From positions 186,001 to 250,000 of the forward strand of contig NZ_CAJGZM010000004.1 in the NCBI RefSeq assembly GCF_904846175.1: DNA of 64,000 nt, written 5' to 3'. Below the pieces are notes generated by a model. The model had not been told where the DNA came from. It ran no database searches and saw only the letters and a list, made by a program, of their open reading frames with translations. Positions 55,199 to 64,000 of this stretch are shown one piece after another. The DNA is from Psychrobacter immobilis (lineage in GTDB: Bacteria > Pseudomonadota > Gammaproteobacteria > Pseudomonadales > Moraxellaceae). The translations under genes and the position numbers were made by a program. The stretch's first letter is position 1, and the number at the start of each line of letters is the position of its first letter.

Positions 55199-56860
55199 AT
55201 GGCTCAATATATTTACACGATGAACAACGTGTCAAAACTTGTTCCACCTAAGCGTGAAATCTTAAAGAACATCAACCTATCGTTTTTCCCTGGTGCCAAA
55301 ATCGGTGTACTAGGTATCAACGGTTCAGGTAAATCAACCTTGCTACGCATTATGGCGGGCGTGGATACTGAATTTAGTGGTGAAGCACGCGCGCAAACTG
55401 GCACCAAAATTGGTTACCTGCCGCAGGAACCACAGCTTGACGACAGTAAAGACGTGCGTGGTAACGTCGAAGATGGTATGCGTGAAGCCTTAGATGCACT
55501 TGCTCGTTTAGATGCCATTTATGCAGAATATGCTGAGCCGGATGCAGATTTTGACAAGCTTGCTGAAGAGCAAGGTAAGATGGAAGACATCATCCAAGCA
55601 TGGGATGCGCATAACTTAAATACCCAGCTTGAAAAAGCGGCCGATGCTCTGCGTCTGCCACCATGGGATGCTGACGTCAGCAAACTATCTGGTGGTGAAA
55701 AACGCCGTGTGGCACTATGCCGCCTGCTATTGTCACGCCCAGATATGCTGTTACTTGACGAACCGACTAACCATTTGGACGCTGAGTCCGTTGCATGGTT
55801 GGAGCAGTTCCTACAGAACTATAGCGGTACGATCGTTGCCATTACCCATGACCGTTATTTCTTGGATAACGTTGCTCAGTGGATTTTGGAGCTTGACCGT
55901 GGTCATGGCTATCCGTATGAAGGCAACTATACTGAGTGGCTCGAGCAAAAGAACACCCGTTTAGAGCAGCAGAATAAGCAAGAAGAATCGTTTGCTAAAG
56001 CGCTGAAAAAAGAGCTAGATTGGATTCGTAAAAACCAAAAAGGTCAGCAGGCTAAGTCTAAATCTCGTGTACAGCGTTTTGAGGAATTGAACTCAACAGA
56101 GTTCCAAAAGCGTAACGAGACCTCTGAGATTTATATTCCACCGGGTCCTCGTTTGGGTAATAAAGTCATCGAAGTGAATGATATCTCTAAATCATTTGGT
56201 GATCGTTTGCTGTATGAAAACCTAAGCTTTAACGTTCCAGCAGGTGCCATTGTTGGTATTATCGGTCCAAATGGTGCGGGTAAAACCACGCTATTTAACA
56301 TGATTACCGAACGTGATACGCCAGATACCGGTTCAGTCGAATTGGGTGAAAGTGTCAAAGTCGCTTATGTTGGTCAGGTACGCGACAACTTAGATGATAG
56401 CAAAACCGTTTGGGAAGAAATTTCTGACGGGCTTGATATCATTACCGTTGGCGACTATACCACCCCAAGTCGCGCTTATATCGGACGTTTTAACTTTAAA
56501 GGTTCAGACCAGCAAAAGCATGTTGGTCAATTATCTGGTGGTGAGCGCAACCGCTTGCAACTGGCGAAAACGCTAAAACAAGGCGCGAACGTTTTGCTGC
56601 TTGATGAACCATCAAACGATTTGGATATCGAAACCTTACGTGCGCTAGAGGATGCGATTCAAGTATTCCCAGGTACGGTAATGGTGGTCTCGCATGATCG
56701 TTGGTTCCTTGACCGTATCGCCACTCATATTTTGGCGTTTGAAGATGAAGGCCCAGTTTGGTTCGATGGTAACTATTCTGAGTTTGAAACTTATCGTAAA
56801 AAGACCATGGGTGATGACGCCAGTCCTAAGCGTATGAAGTATAAAAAGATTAGTACCTAG
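55199..56860 (+). CDS. ettA: Energy-dependent translational throttle protein EttA (ABC-F)
   Basis: EttA is a soluble ABC-F ATPase that binds the ribosomal E site and couples translation to energy state. The 553-residue protein has two ABC domains: Walker A GINGSGKSTLLR, signature LSGGEKRRVALCRLLL and Walker B LLLDEPTNHLD; then GPNGAGKTTLFN, LSGGERNRLQLAKTL and LLLDEPSNDLD. An EttA-type arm and the long linker (KALKKELDWIRKNQKGQQ) are present. Length nearly equals E. coli EttA (555). The frame runs 12 codons further upstream, but ATG 55199 follows a ggag and fits the family N-terminus. Confidence 0.96.
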   Translation: MAQYIYTMNNVSKLVPPKREILKNINLSFFPGAKIGVLGINGSGKSTLLRIMAGVDTEFSGEARAQTGTKIGYLPQEPQLDDSKDVRGNVEDGMREALDALARLDAIYAEYAEPDADFDKLAEEQGKMEDIIQAWDAHNLNTQLEKAADALRLPPWDADVSKLSGGEKRRVALCRLLLSRPDMLLLDEPTNHLDAESVAWLEQFLQNYSGTIVAITHDRYFLDNVAQWILELDRGHGYPYEGNYTEWLEQKNTRLEQQNKQEESFAKALKKELDWIRKNQKGQQAKSKSRVQRFEELNSTEFQKRNETSEIYIPPGPRLGNKVIEVNDISKSFGDRLLYENLSFNVPAGAIVGIIGPNGAGKTTLFNMITERDTPDTGSVELGESVKVAYVGQVRDNLDDSKTVWEEISDGLDIITVGDYTTPSRAYIGRFNFKGSDQQKHVGQLSGGERNRLQLAKTLKQGANVLLLDEPSNDLDIETLRALEDAIQVFPGTVMVVSHDRWFLDRIATHILAFEDEGPVWFDGNYSEFETYRKKTMGDDASPKRMKYKKIST

Positions 56861-56930
56861 GACATCTACCTAAGATAGCTATCTAACAGCTGATAAAAAT
56901 ATGGCTGTATAGAAGTTTAAAATTGATAAT

Positions 56931-56965
56931 AAAAAAGACCTCTAATATATTAGAGGTCTTTTTTT
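56931..56965. terminator. Bidirectional terminator between ettA and plsB
   Basis: Stem aaaaaagacctcta / tagaggtctttttt with a 6-base loop between converging genes. Confidence 0.9.
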
Positions 56966-56997
56966 GTAATAAATGATTGAATGTTGCGGACTATAAG

Positions 56998-59844
56998 TTA
57001 ACGTTTACGGCCAAATTTACGCTGCTTTTTATTACTAATCTCAGTAATCGCATGAGCAATCTCTTCTTCATTGAGGCTAGCCACTTGCTGCAAAATTTGC
57101 ATCATATCAGGACTGAGTACATATTTGGCATGATGGGCAATATGGTCGATGCGCTGATCAAAGACTAATATGCCCGTCTCTTCATCTTTTTGTAGATAAT
57201 CCAAACGGGTTAAAGCACCAAGGAAGCTGGTAAATAACGCGCGGTCAAAGAAATCAGGAATGTCGTCAGCATATAGCACTGACAAGCGCTGACCCAATAG
57301 ATGACAGAGGTCAACGACTTCGTTTTCAGTCAGATTGCCCGAGCCTTGCTGTGCAAGTAGCGCAAGGGTCATAAAGTAACGCTCAAGACTCTGTTCGACA
57401 GGCGTCGCGAGCACTTGTAGCTGCTGATAGCATTTACTATTGGTTTCAGGCACGCTCAATATACCATCGCTTAACTCTACAATCAGTCCACTCGCAAGCA
57501 GGCTATCGACTTTCTTGTCGAGCGTTTCTGTCAAACCATGCGCTGGATAGTATAAGAACAGCTCGCTTTGAAGGAATGGATATAATTGTTCGGCAATACT
57601 GTTCAAACGACTGCGCTCGATGCGACCATTGCGCGCTACCAATGCCGCTAGGAATGATAATAAAATAAAGACATGCAGGATATTATTACGGAAATAACTA
57701 AGTAGAGCAGCTTGCTTGCCGGCAATTTGAATAATATCTCCCAAGATATGCGGTATACGCTCGATAAGCTTGAGCTTAATACCATAATCGATGATTTGCT
57801 GCGGCGACATATCGGTGATGACGGTATCAGCTGAGTAAGGTAGCTGCTGCGCCAGACCTTGATATAGGGCAATTTGCTCACGGCAAATTTCTTCGTCAAG
57901 CGCCGATTTTGGTGCGGATAATAATACCAACGATAATAGTGATACAGGGGTAATAACCGCTGCTTTATTGATATGCTGCATCACTTTGACGCCGATATTA
58001 TCGACCATCGCGCTGGTTTTATCATCGAGCGGCGTATCGGTGCGATCGGCAGGTAAGCTGTTGGCCGGCACATCGAATTTTGTCATAAAGTCGCTAAGGT
58101 ATAGCGGCGTGCCAAAGCTTAAATGTACATTACCAAAGATACGCTCAATCTTACGCCCAACTTTGAGTAAACCTATTAACGATTCAGATTCTTTTGGTTT
58201 GCCTTTTAGCTCACCAACATAGGTACCACCTTCCATAATGCGCTCGTAACCGATATAGGTCGGTATAAATACCACTGGCTTCACAGAATGACGTAATTGA
58301 CTGTGCACTGTCATGGCCAGCATACCCATCTTCGGGGGTAACAGTCGTCCTGAACGCGAACGACCACCTTCGATAAAGTACTCAATCGGCGTATTACGGG
58401 TAATCAATGTGTGCATATATTCACGCAGTACCGCGGTATACAGCGCGTTACCACGGAAGCTACGACGAATATAAAAGGCAACGGCGCCGCGTAATAATGG
58501 CCCTAATACTGGCACATCTAAATTGTCACCGGCAGCAACATAAGGAATGCTCAGACCGCGCTTATAAATGACATAAGAGAGCAATAGATAGTCGACATGA
58601 CTACGGTGACAAGGCACATAAACCAGTTCGTGATCTGCCGCTAGCTCACGCACACGCTCAAAGTGATGCACTTCGACGCCATCATAAAGCTGCGTCCATA
58701 GCCAAGTGAGGAATTTATAAAAACCACGCACAATCGAGTGCGAATAGTCATTAACCATCTCATTGGCGTAGCCTTTTGCCAACATACGCGCTTCACGTAC
58801 GCTGGTACCTGACGCAGCAGCTTCAGCTTCTATGGCATGTTTAATAGCTGGCGAATATACCAATTTGTCGACCAAGTTACGTCTGTCTGACAAATCAGGA
58901 CCGAGCATACTGGCACGTTGTTTGTCTAAGTAAATATTAAGCTGTTGTTGCAAAGAGCGCACCAGTTCGCGATTGCCGTCGGCTGCTGCAACCATGGTAT
59001 AGCTTGGTGCTTCGTCGCCATCCTTTACGATATTGCTGTTATCTTTTAAATCGTTAGCTTTTAATTCACTATTTTCTAAAGTGCTGTTTTCTAAAGTACT
59101 GTCTTTTAATAAACTGTCTTGTGCGAAGCTATCTGTTAAATCGCTGGCCACTGAATCAAAGACAGAGAATGCTTCGCCATCGCCTTTTAGGCTGTCATTA
59201 ATAAGCGTACGCAAGTCTTGCGGTGGATGGAATTGCACAAAGGTGTCGCGTCCCATGACGCCGATATTAAATAGCTGCTTGGTGATACTGGGGTCTTGCC
59301 AGTTATCAGCCGTCAATAGCTTAAATAACGAGTCTTCTTTTTCTGGCGCGCGTCCCCATAGGATGGAGACGGGTACCAAGCGAACTTTCAATTCTGGGTG
59401 TTGCAAAACGGCAGAAACCAAGCGCGATAAGCGAGGGGATAGCTGGCTGTCTTTTGCATGTGGATGATGTAAGAATATAATCGCCGCATTTTCTTTAATG
59501 CCGTGGGCAATATCTTGTACCCCAACCAAGGCGGGTGGCAGATTGTGCTCTTGCGTTTGGAGGTCAATCAAAATACTGTTGGAGCGCGAATAGTCTTGCA
59601 GCACATAAAACCTGAGGATATTGTCGTCGTCATCAAACTCAGGCAATTCGCCCAATAGCTTTGGCTTAACGGCAACATCAAGCATCTGCCCCGAAAGCTT
59701 ACGATACAGCTGGTTAATCGGTGCATTAGTATAAGGCTTTGGCGCGACTGGGCTGATATCAGTGTCTAAGTCTTTAGTCACTGCCGTATCGTTGGTCGCT
59801 ACGGGCGCTTTAAAAATCCGTTTTTTTAAGAACTTCGGTATCAT
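56998..59844 (-). CDS. plsB: Glycerol-3-phosphate 1-O-acyltransferase
   Basis: PlsB acylates glycerol 3-phosphate at sn-1, the first step of phospholipid synthesis, at the inner membrane. The 948-residue protein shows acyltransferase motif I (VPCHRSHVDYLLLSYVIY, HxxxxD), motif II GAVAFYIRRSFRGN, motif III YFIEGGRSRSGRLLPPK and motif IV VVFIPTYIGYERI. It is about 140 residues longer than E. coli PlsB, with an extended N-terminus and an insert near residues 230-280 that includes a short pentapeptide repeat (DSTLE, NSTLE, NSELK, ANDLK). A TTG at 59856 precedes the preferred ATG 59844. Confidence 0.95.
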   Translation of the reverse strand: MIPKFLKKRIFKAPVATNDTAVTKDLDTDISPVAPKPYTNAPINQLYRKLSGQMLDVAVKPKLLGELPEFDDDDNILRFYVLQDYSRSNSILIDLQTQEHNLPPALVGVQDIAHGIKENAAIIFLHHPHAKDSQLSPRLSRLVSAVLQHPELKVRLVPVSILWGRAPEKEDSLFKLLTADNWQDPSITKQLFNIGVMGRDTFVQFHPPQDLRTLINDSLKGDGEAFSVFDSVASDLTDSFAQDSLLKDSTLENSTLENSELKANDLKDNSNIVKDGDEAPSYTMVAAADGNRELVRSLQQQLNIYLDKQRASMLGPDLSDRRNLVDKLVYSPAIKHAIEAEAAASGTSVREARMLAKGYANEMVNDYSHSIVRGFYKFLTWLWTQLYDGVEVHHFERVRELAADHELVYVPCHRSHVDYLLLSYVIYKRGLSIPYVAAGDNLDVPVLGPLLRGAVAFYIRRSFRGNALYTAVLREYMHTLITRNTPIEYFIEGGRSRSGRLLPPKMGMLAMTVHSQLRHSVKPVVFIPTYIGYERIMEGGTYVGELKGKPKESESLIGLLKVGRKIERIFGNVHLSFGTPLYLSDFMTKFDVPANSLPADRTDTPLDDKTSAMVDNIGVKVMQHINKAAVITPVSLLSLVLLSAPKSALDEEICREQIALYQGLAQQLPYSADTVITDMSPQQIIDYGIKLKLIERIPHILGDIIQIAGKQAALLSYFRNNILHVFILLSFLAALVARNGRIERSRLNSIAEQLYPFLQSELFLYYPAHGLTETLDKKVDSLLASGLIVELSDGILSVPETNSKCYQQLQVLATPVEQSLERYFMTLALLAQQGSGNLTENEVVDLCHLLGQRLSVLYADDIPDFFDRALFTSFLGALTRLDYLQKDEETGILVFDQRIDHIAHHAKYVLSPDMMQILQQVASLNEEEIAHAITEISNKKQRKFGRKR
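59040..59121. repeat. In-frame 15-bp repeat in plsB
   Basis: On the forward strand the units ctattttctaaagtg, ctgttttctaaagta and ctgtcttttaataaa follow one another, with diverged units either side. On the coding strand they give pentapeptides of pattern x-S-x-L-x at about residues 241-268 of PlsB. Confidence 0.7.
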
Positions 59845-60120
59845 AATCAGTATCAAAATTAGTCAAATATGTTGTGCTTATGATGCCATAAAAGCCATCA
59901 AAGCGATATATGGTGTCTGTATATACTGTTAATATTAACATTATCACCAGAGAATATATCAGCTAAGATGGCTATTTAGAGGCGCAATTATTTGAAGTCA
60001 TAGGTAGAAAAATTAGCGATTTCACATCATATTGTATTAAGATTAAAGCAGAATTAAGATATTGTTCTTCAAATCCTTTTTAAATTTATTCTCTAACCTT
60101 TTATCTAAGCTAAAAACATT

Positions 60121-60609
60121 ATGACTCCTGCTATCAAACTTGCCAAACAATGTAACCTTGATTATAAGCTGCATGAATATACTCACGACAGTAACACTGC
60201 GTCCTTTGGGTTAGAAGCGGCTGAAAAACTGGCCATTGCTGCCGAGCGTGTATTTAAAACCTTAGTGGTCACAACTGACACTGGTGGTCTAGCAGTGGCT
60301 ATTTTACCCGTGGATAAAACCTTAAATTTCAAAAAAATGGCCAAGGCGCTATCTGCTCATAAAATGCTGACCTGCAAAAAAGTGCAAATGGCAGATCCAA
60401 AGCAGGTCGAACGCACTACCGGCTATGTGCTTGGCGGTGTCAGTCCATTGGGTCAAAAAAAGCGCTTAGCGACTCTCATTCATACCTCCGCGCAAGAGCA
60501 AAGTAGCATCTATGTCAGCGGCGGTCGCCGAGGTCTGGAGATTGAATTGCCGCCTGAGCAATTGGCAGCCGCCCTTGCTGCACGCTTTGCAGATATTGTT
60601 GATGATTAA
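60121..60609 (+). CDS. ybaK: Cys-tRNA(Pro)/aminoacyl-tRNA deacylase YbaK/EbsC
   Basis: YbaK hydrolyses mischarged Cys-tRNA(Pro) in trans. The 162-residue protein has the INS/YbaK fold: HEYTHDSNTASFGLEAAEKL, the conserved KTLVVTTDTGG strand with its catalytic Lys, LNFKKMAKALSAHKMLTC and the GYVLGGVSPLGQKKRL loop. Length and motifs agree well with the family. The next gene follows on the same strand after 37 bp, so the two may be co-transcribed. Confidence 0.93.
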   Translation: MTPAIKLAKQCNLDYKLHEYTHDSNTASFGLEAAEKLAIAAERVFKTLVVTTDTGGLAVAILPVDKTLNFKKMAKALSAHKMLTCKKVQMADPKQVERTTGYVLGGVSPLGQKKRLATLIHTSAQEQSSIYVSGGRRGLEIELPPEQLAAALAARFADIVDD

Positions 60610-60646
60610 TTTCTAGCAGGCTTTGCCCTTTCTAAGGATTTTACCT

Positions 60647-61021
60647 ATGCCACATTTAACTATTGAAGTGACGCCCAATATCATCATTACTCATGAAGAA
60701 TCATTTCTTAAAGCATTAAATCAAGCATTATGGGACAGTGAGCATTTTAGTAAGCCAACTGATATCAAAACGCGCATGATACCGATTGAGACATTCTTGG
60801 TGGGTGTTGCAGACGATGAGCAACGCAGTGGCTTTATTTATGCGCATCTAAAAATAATGAGCGGTCGTGACGAGGTCATACGGCATCAGCTCGCTGAGCT
60901 ATTAACGGCTGCCATAGAAAAGGCGTTAGATGGCGAACAATCAGGGCGCGTAGGCGTACAAATCTGTGTTGAGGTGGAAGAAATCAGCGCGATTTATCAT
61001 AAGAAGATGCTTGCGGACTAA
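60647..61021 (+). CDS. 5-carboxymethyl-2-hydroxymuconate isomerase-like tautomerase
   Basis: From ATG 60647 the product is 124 residues and begins Met-Pro (MPHLTIEVTPNI), so Met removal leaves an N-terminal catalytic proline as in the tautomerase superfamily. KTRMIPIETFLVGVADDEQRSGFIYAHLKIMSGR resembles CHMI (HpaF) of homoprotocatechuate degradation, given here in two overlapping parts: RMIPIETFLVG and FIYAHLKIMSGR. No other hpa genes are near, so the true substrate may differ. An upstream TTG at 60623 would hide Pro-1 and is rejected. An aagga site supports 60647. Confidence 0.8.
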   Translation: MPHLTIEVTPNIIITHEESFLKALNQALWDSEHFSKPTDIKTRMIPIETFLVGVADDEQRSGFIYAHLKIMSGRDEVIRHQLAELLTAAIEKALDGEQSGRVGVQICVEVEEISAIYHKKMLAD

Positions 61022-61058
61022 TAAGTGCTTATGAATTATTATGAGTATTTTTATAAAC

Positions 61059-61538
61059 TTATAAATACTCGCATAAGGATTCACTGGCATATTTAGGTAA
61101 TATCATCACTTCAACTTTATAACCGGCCGTTTTACCTTGAGTGGACATCAAATTGCGCGCGATACGTAAGCGATATTCTCCGGTGGCGGGTAGGCAACCT
61201 TGATAAATGATACCGCCTTTGGTGCCATCCTGTGTGCCGTTTGGCATATGTAATACGCCGACATTGGCAGTTTCAGGCGTGCCCGTAAGTGGTGCAATAT
61301 TAATAATGGCATATTGCCAACTACTGGCATCAAAGCGATACCAGCGCTCATTTTCATTGGGTTTTAATTTCCCAGTCACCGTGCTACTGATAGCACCTTT
61401 GGCAAAATGAATAGGGGTGTCGCTACTTTTAGCCAATACACTATTTGCGCCCACACTGATTAAGCTGGCACTAAGTAACAGCGTGTTTATCGTCCGTGTG
61501 GTTAATAAGTTGCTCTTGTTATGAATGGAAAACACCAT
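61059..61538 (-). CDS. Exported protein of unknown function
   Basis: The 159-residue product has an N-terminal signal sequence (hydrophobic INTLLLSASLISVGAN, cleavage near VLA at residue 36). The mature part is a beta-rich domain with KGAISSTVTGKLKPNENERW, YRFDASSWQYAIINIAPL, GIIYQGCLPATGEYRLRI and a C-terminal Cys (ESLCEYL), so one disulfide is possible. The pattern recalls small jelly-roll or pre-peptidase C-terminal (PPC)-like domains seen in exported proteins. I do not name a function. It ends 38 bp from the converging tautomerase gene. Confidence 0.6.
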   Translation of the reverse strand: MVFSIHNKSNLLTTRTINTLLLSASLISVGANSVLAKSSDTPIHFAKGAISSTVTGKLKPNENERWYRFDASSWQYAIINIAPLTGTPETANVGVLHMPNGTQDGTKGGIIYQGCLPATGEYRLRIARNLMSTQGKTAGYKVEVMILPKYASESLCEYL

Positions 61539-61609
61539 TATCTCCTCATTTAGTTTGTCATCTATCTATTACTTCCAGCTTTAGTACTTTCTGACTTTCA
61601 GTTAAGCAT

Positions 61610-61638
61610 AAAAAAGCGCCTAAATAATAGGCGCTTTT
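61610..61638 (-). terminator. Terminator after acyl-CoA dehydrogenase gene
   Basis: Stem agcgccta / taggcgct with flanking A and T runs, 33 bp beyond the reverse-strand stop at 61671. Confidence 0.75.
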
Positions 61639-61670
61639 CTTATCAATCATTAATTAATACTTTTGCAATT

Positions 61671-63491
61671 CTAATCTAGGAAAGCAAAGTTATCGATGTC
61701 CATCGCTGTCATGCTGCTGCTTGGTGCAACCATGCCTTCGGCATGACCTGAAGTACGTGGTAACAACTTATCGAAATAGAATTCTGCCGTTTGGATTTTG
61801 GCTTTGTAGAATTCTGGTGATTCTGTACCGCCATTTTCAAGCTTTTCATAAGCAACCGCTGCCATACGCGCCCAGTGGTAGCCCATCATTACATAACCTG
61901 AATACATCAAAAAGTCATCTGATGCCGCTGAGATGATTTCACGGTCTTTACGTGCCATCAGCATTAAGCGTACAGTAAGAGTATTCCACTCAGCACATAG
62001 CTTAGTCAATGCCCAAACGAATTTGCGCATGTCTTTATCTAAGGCATACTCGCCACACCATTTCATGATGCTTGAGGTGTAATCACGGATGATTTTGCCT
62101 TTAGATTGCAAGATAACTTTACGACCCAATAAATCTAGTGCTTGGATACCGGTCGTGCCTTCGTACATGGTGGCGATACGAGCATCACGAGCGATCAGCT
62201 CCATGCCCCATTCTTTGATATAGCCGTGACCGCCATAGACTTGCTGACCGTGTTTGGCCGCTTCAATACCAAGCTCAGTTAAGAAGCCTTTTAGGATTGG
62301 CGTATAGAAGCCTAATTTGTCATCCCACTTCTCAAATTCTGCATCATCACCATTGGCGATGCCTTGAGACATTTTATCGGCATAGCGAGCTGAATGATAA
62401 ATCATTGAGCGACCGCCTTCTGCAAAGGCTTTTTGGGTCAATAGCATACGGCGAACGTCTGCATGATGAATGATGGCATCAGCCACTTTTTCAGGCTCTT
62501 TGGTACCTGACAAGGTGCGCATAGAACGACGGTCTTTAGCGTATGGTAGGGCGTTTTGGAATGACAATTCAGTATGCGCCAAACCTTGGATACCGGTACC
62601 AATACGGGCGGTGTTCATAAAGGTGAACATGGCTTTTAGACCTTTGTTTGGCTCACCAATTAAGTAACCAACCGCATCATCAAAGTTCAGGACACAAGTC
62701 GCTGATGAGCTGATACCCATTTTGTGTTCGATAGAGCCACAACCAACGCCATTACGCTCGCCGATTTCGCCTTCAGCATTTGGTAGGAATTTCGGTACGA
62801 TAAATAATGAGATACCGCGTGTGCCTTCTGGTGCATCTGGTAGGCGCGCTAGTACGATGTGAATAATGTTTTCAGTTAAATCATGCTCACCGCTTGAGAT
62901 GAAAATCTTAGTGCCGCTAAGCTTATAACTACCGTCTTCTTGCGGGATGGCTTTCGACTTAACTTGACCCAAATCCGTACCACATTGTGGTTCAGTCAGA
63001 CACATGGTGCCCGCCCAAGAGCCTTCAACCAGTTTATGTAAGTAAGTTTCTTTTTGCTCATCCGTACCATATTGCATAATGGTATTGATACAACCAGTCG
63101 ATAGACCAGGATACATTGCCCAAGGCCAGTTCGCCGTACCGATGATTTCAGCTTTGATAAGGTTGATTGACATTGGTAGGTTCATACCACCGAATTTTTC
63201 AGGGTACGAAATACCTTGCCAGCCGCCTTCAACGAACTGGTTATAAGCTTCTTTAAAGCCTTTAGGGGTCGTGACCACGCCATTCTCAAAATGACAGCCT
63301 TCTGCGTCTGCTGGCTGATAAAGTGGTGCAAGGACGTTTTCGGCAAAATCAGCCATACCTTGAAGAATCATATCAACCGTTTCAGGATCAGCGTTTTCGC
63401 CGTTGTCTAAATCTTTATAGTGGGTTTGGAAGTCAAAAACATCATTTATCAAAAACTTGATATCACGCAAAGGTGCTTTGTAAGTTAACAT
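61671..63491 (-). CDS. Acyl-CoA dehydrogenase, large (DmdC-like) type
   Basis: This 606-residue flavoprotein belongs to the long acyl-CoA dehydrogenases with an extra C-terminal domain, to which DmdC and several Pseudomonas fatty-acid enzymes belong. Visible are the N-terminal YKAPLRDIKFLINDVFDF, FAD/substrate region MCLTEPQCGTDLGQVKSKA, KIFISSGEHDLTENIIHIVLA, and the C-terminal catalytic-Glu region MYEGTTGIQALDLLGRKV. It would oxidise acyl-CoA to 2-enoyl-CoA and pass electrons to ETF. Chain-length preference cannot be read. It is a single gene with its promoter in the 410-bp region upstream. Confidence 0.92.
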   Translation of the reverse strand: MLTYKAPLRDIKFLINDVFDFQTHYKDLDNGENADPETVDMILQGMADFAENVLAPLYQPADAEGCHFENGVVTTPKGFKEAYNQFVEGGWQGISYPEKFGGMNLPMSINLIKAEIIGTANWPWAMYPGLSTGCINTIMQYGTDEQKETYLHKLVEGSWAGTMCLTEPQCGTDLGQVKSKAIPQEDGSYKLSGTKIFISSGEHDLTENIIHIVLARLPDAPEGTRGISLFIVPKFLPNAEGEIGERNGVGCGSIEHKMGISSSATCVLNFDDAVGYLIGEPNKGLKAMFTFMNTARIGTGIQGLAHTELSFQNALPYAKDRRSMRTLSGTKEPEKVADAIIHHADVRRMLLTQKAFAEGGRSMIYHSARYADKMSQGIANGDDAEFEKWDDKLGFYTPILKGFLTELGIEAAKHGQQVYGGHGYIKEWGMELIARDARIATMYEGTTGIQALDLLGRKVILQSKGKIIRDYTSSIMKWCGEYALDKDMRKFVWALTKLCAEWNTLTVRLMLMARKDREIISAASDDFLMYSGYVMMGYHWARMAAVAYEKLENGGTESPEFYKAKIQTAEFYFDKLLPRTSGHAEGMVAPSSSMTAMDIDNFAFLD

Positions 63492-63903
63492 AGTCGCTCT
63501 CTTTGGTTATTCGCTAATATAGACTGTCAACTTAGTAGGTAAGCGACGATTTATGGAAGCGGTTGTTTAATTATTTGGGGTAATGGTGGACAATATCAGG
63601 CGTTGTCATGCAGTTTTATTAAGAACAGCTTATCCATTTCGATAACCGTTAAGGTGTCCTTGATAAAAAATAGCTGTTTTGGCATTGAGGTCAGTATAAA
63701 TCTTCTATAACGACAAATATACAACTAATAACTAATATTCATAATTAGGTATTAAAAACAAAACATTTGGTTATAAATATAGAATATTGTTTTGAATGAC
63801 CCTTTTTATTTTGAACTGTCTATAACTCGCATAATGTGGTTTAAAGATAGATGATAGTAGCAAAAATATTTAACGATATGATTTACGTGAACCAATAAGA
63901 TGA
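63492..63903. other. Upstream region of the acyl-CoA dehydrogenase gene
   Basis: About 410 bp of AT-rich sequence with no gene, RNA or strong repeat that I can see. It must carry the promoter for the reverse gene and probably one for the ORF at 63904. Confidence 0.4.
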
Positions 63904-64000
63904 ATGATGAATAAAAGAAAGCCAATTATGAGCGCATCAAAGCGCCAAGCAAAACATAAGTCACAACACAAGGTAATGCCAGCATCTTGGCTAATAGCAT
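63904..64000 (+). CDS. Start of an ORF cut by the window end
   Basis: A frame opens at ATG 63904 (also ATG 63907 and ATG 63928) and stays open to the end of the window. The 32 visible residues are strongly basic (MNKRKPIMSASKRQAKHKSQ) and then turn hydrophobic (PASWLIA), as in the cytoplasmic lead-in to a first membrane helix. Too little is present to name it. Confidence 0.4.
   Translation, partial: MMNKRKPIMSASKRQAKHKSQHKVMPASWLIA

Noticed and set aside
59033..59467. 144-codon forward frame inside plsB
   Set aside because: Antisense to plsB; its apparent regularity (SKVLFSKVLS) comes from the 15-bp repeat read on the other strand.

Overview
The window looks like a stretch of core chromosome from a Moraxellaceae gammaproteobacterium, most probably Psychrobacter. 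This rests on protein resemblance, moderate AT richness, Asn/Gln/Ser-rich linkers in otherwise standard enzymes, and gene orders shared with Acinetobacter and Pseudomonas (algZ-algR-hemC-hemD; gltA divergent from sdhCDAB-sucAB-lpd-sucCD; pcnB-folK-panB-panC; ubiG-mupP-yciK). I see no rRNA, tRNA, CRISPR array, prophage or transposase gene.

Layout. 1-5.6 kb: 3' end of an AlgZ-type sensor, AlgR, then hemC, hemD and a HemX-like membrane protein (tetrapyrrole synthesis) and a hotdog thioesterase. 5.8-10.6 kb: ribB (reverse), rarA (reverse), an HExxH protein and a lipoprotein. 10.7-26.3 kb: the TCA block, with gltA on the reverse strand and sdhCDAB, sucAB, lpdA and sucCD on the forward strand. Its long intergenic gaps hold several inverted repeats. 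26.3-33.0 kb: galE, galU, pgi, a UDP-glucose-dehydrogenase-like protein that lacks its catalytic cysteine, and a convergent phosphoglucomutase/phosphomannomutase; this is nearly the sugar-precursor set found at one end of Acinetobacter capsule loci. 33.2-41.1 kb: mazG, a ComEA-like HhH protein, pcnB with a very long disordered tail, folK, panB, panC, rapZ and darP. 41.2-49.4 kb: dsbA, ubiG-mupP-yciK, a small zinc-finger protein, an ompR with no envZ beside it, and tex. 49.5-64 kb: two exported proteins of unknown function, a saccharopine-dehydrogenase-like reductase, a 51-residue DUF1328 membrane protein, phhB, a small GNAT protein, ettA, plsB, ybaK, a Pro-1 tautomerase, an exported hypothetical protein, a large acyl-CoA dehydrogenase and the start of one more ORF.

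How the genes work together. The central block supplies a complete citrate synthase, 2-oxoglutarate dehydrogenase, succinyl-CoA synthetase and succinate dehydrogenase route in one region. The sugar block supplies UDP-glucose, UDP-galactose and hexose phosphates for envelope polysaccharide. The folate, pantothenate, heme, riboflavin and ubiquinone genes supply cofactors.

The most unusual items are a roughly 140-bp palindromic repeat present twice, each time between convergent genes; the Ugd-like apparent pseudoenzyme; the PcnB tail; a Fur-like site with promoter and hairpin elements in the 1.1-kb gltA-sdhC gap (possible sRNA); intergenic stem-loops in the TCA operon; and several 15-22 bp tandem microduplications, one of which encodes a pentapeptide repeat inside PlsB. 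I found no convincing multi-gene defence or biosynthetic system of unknown type.
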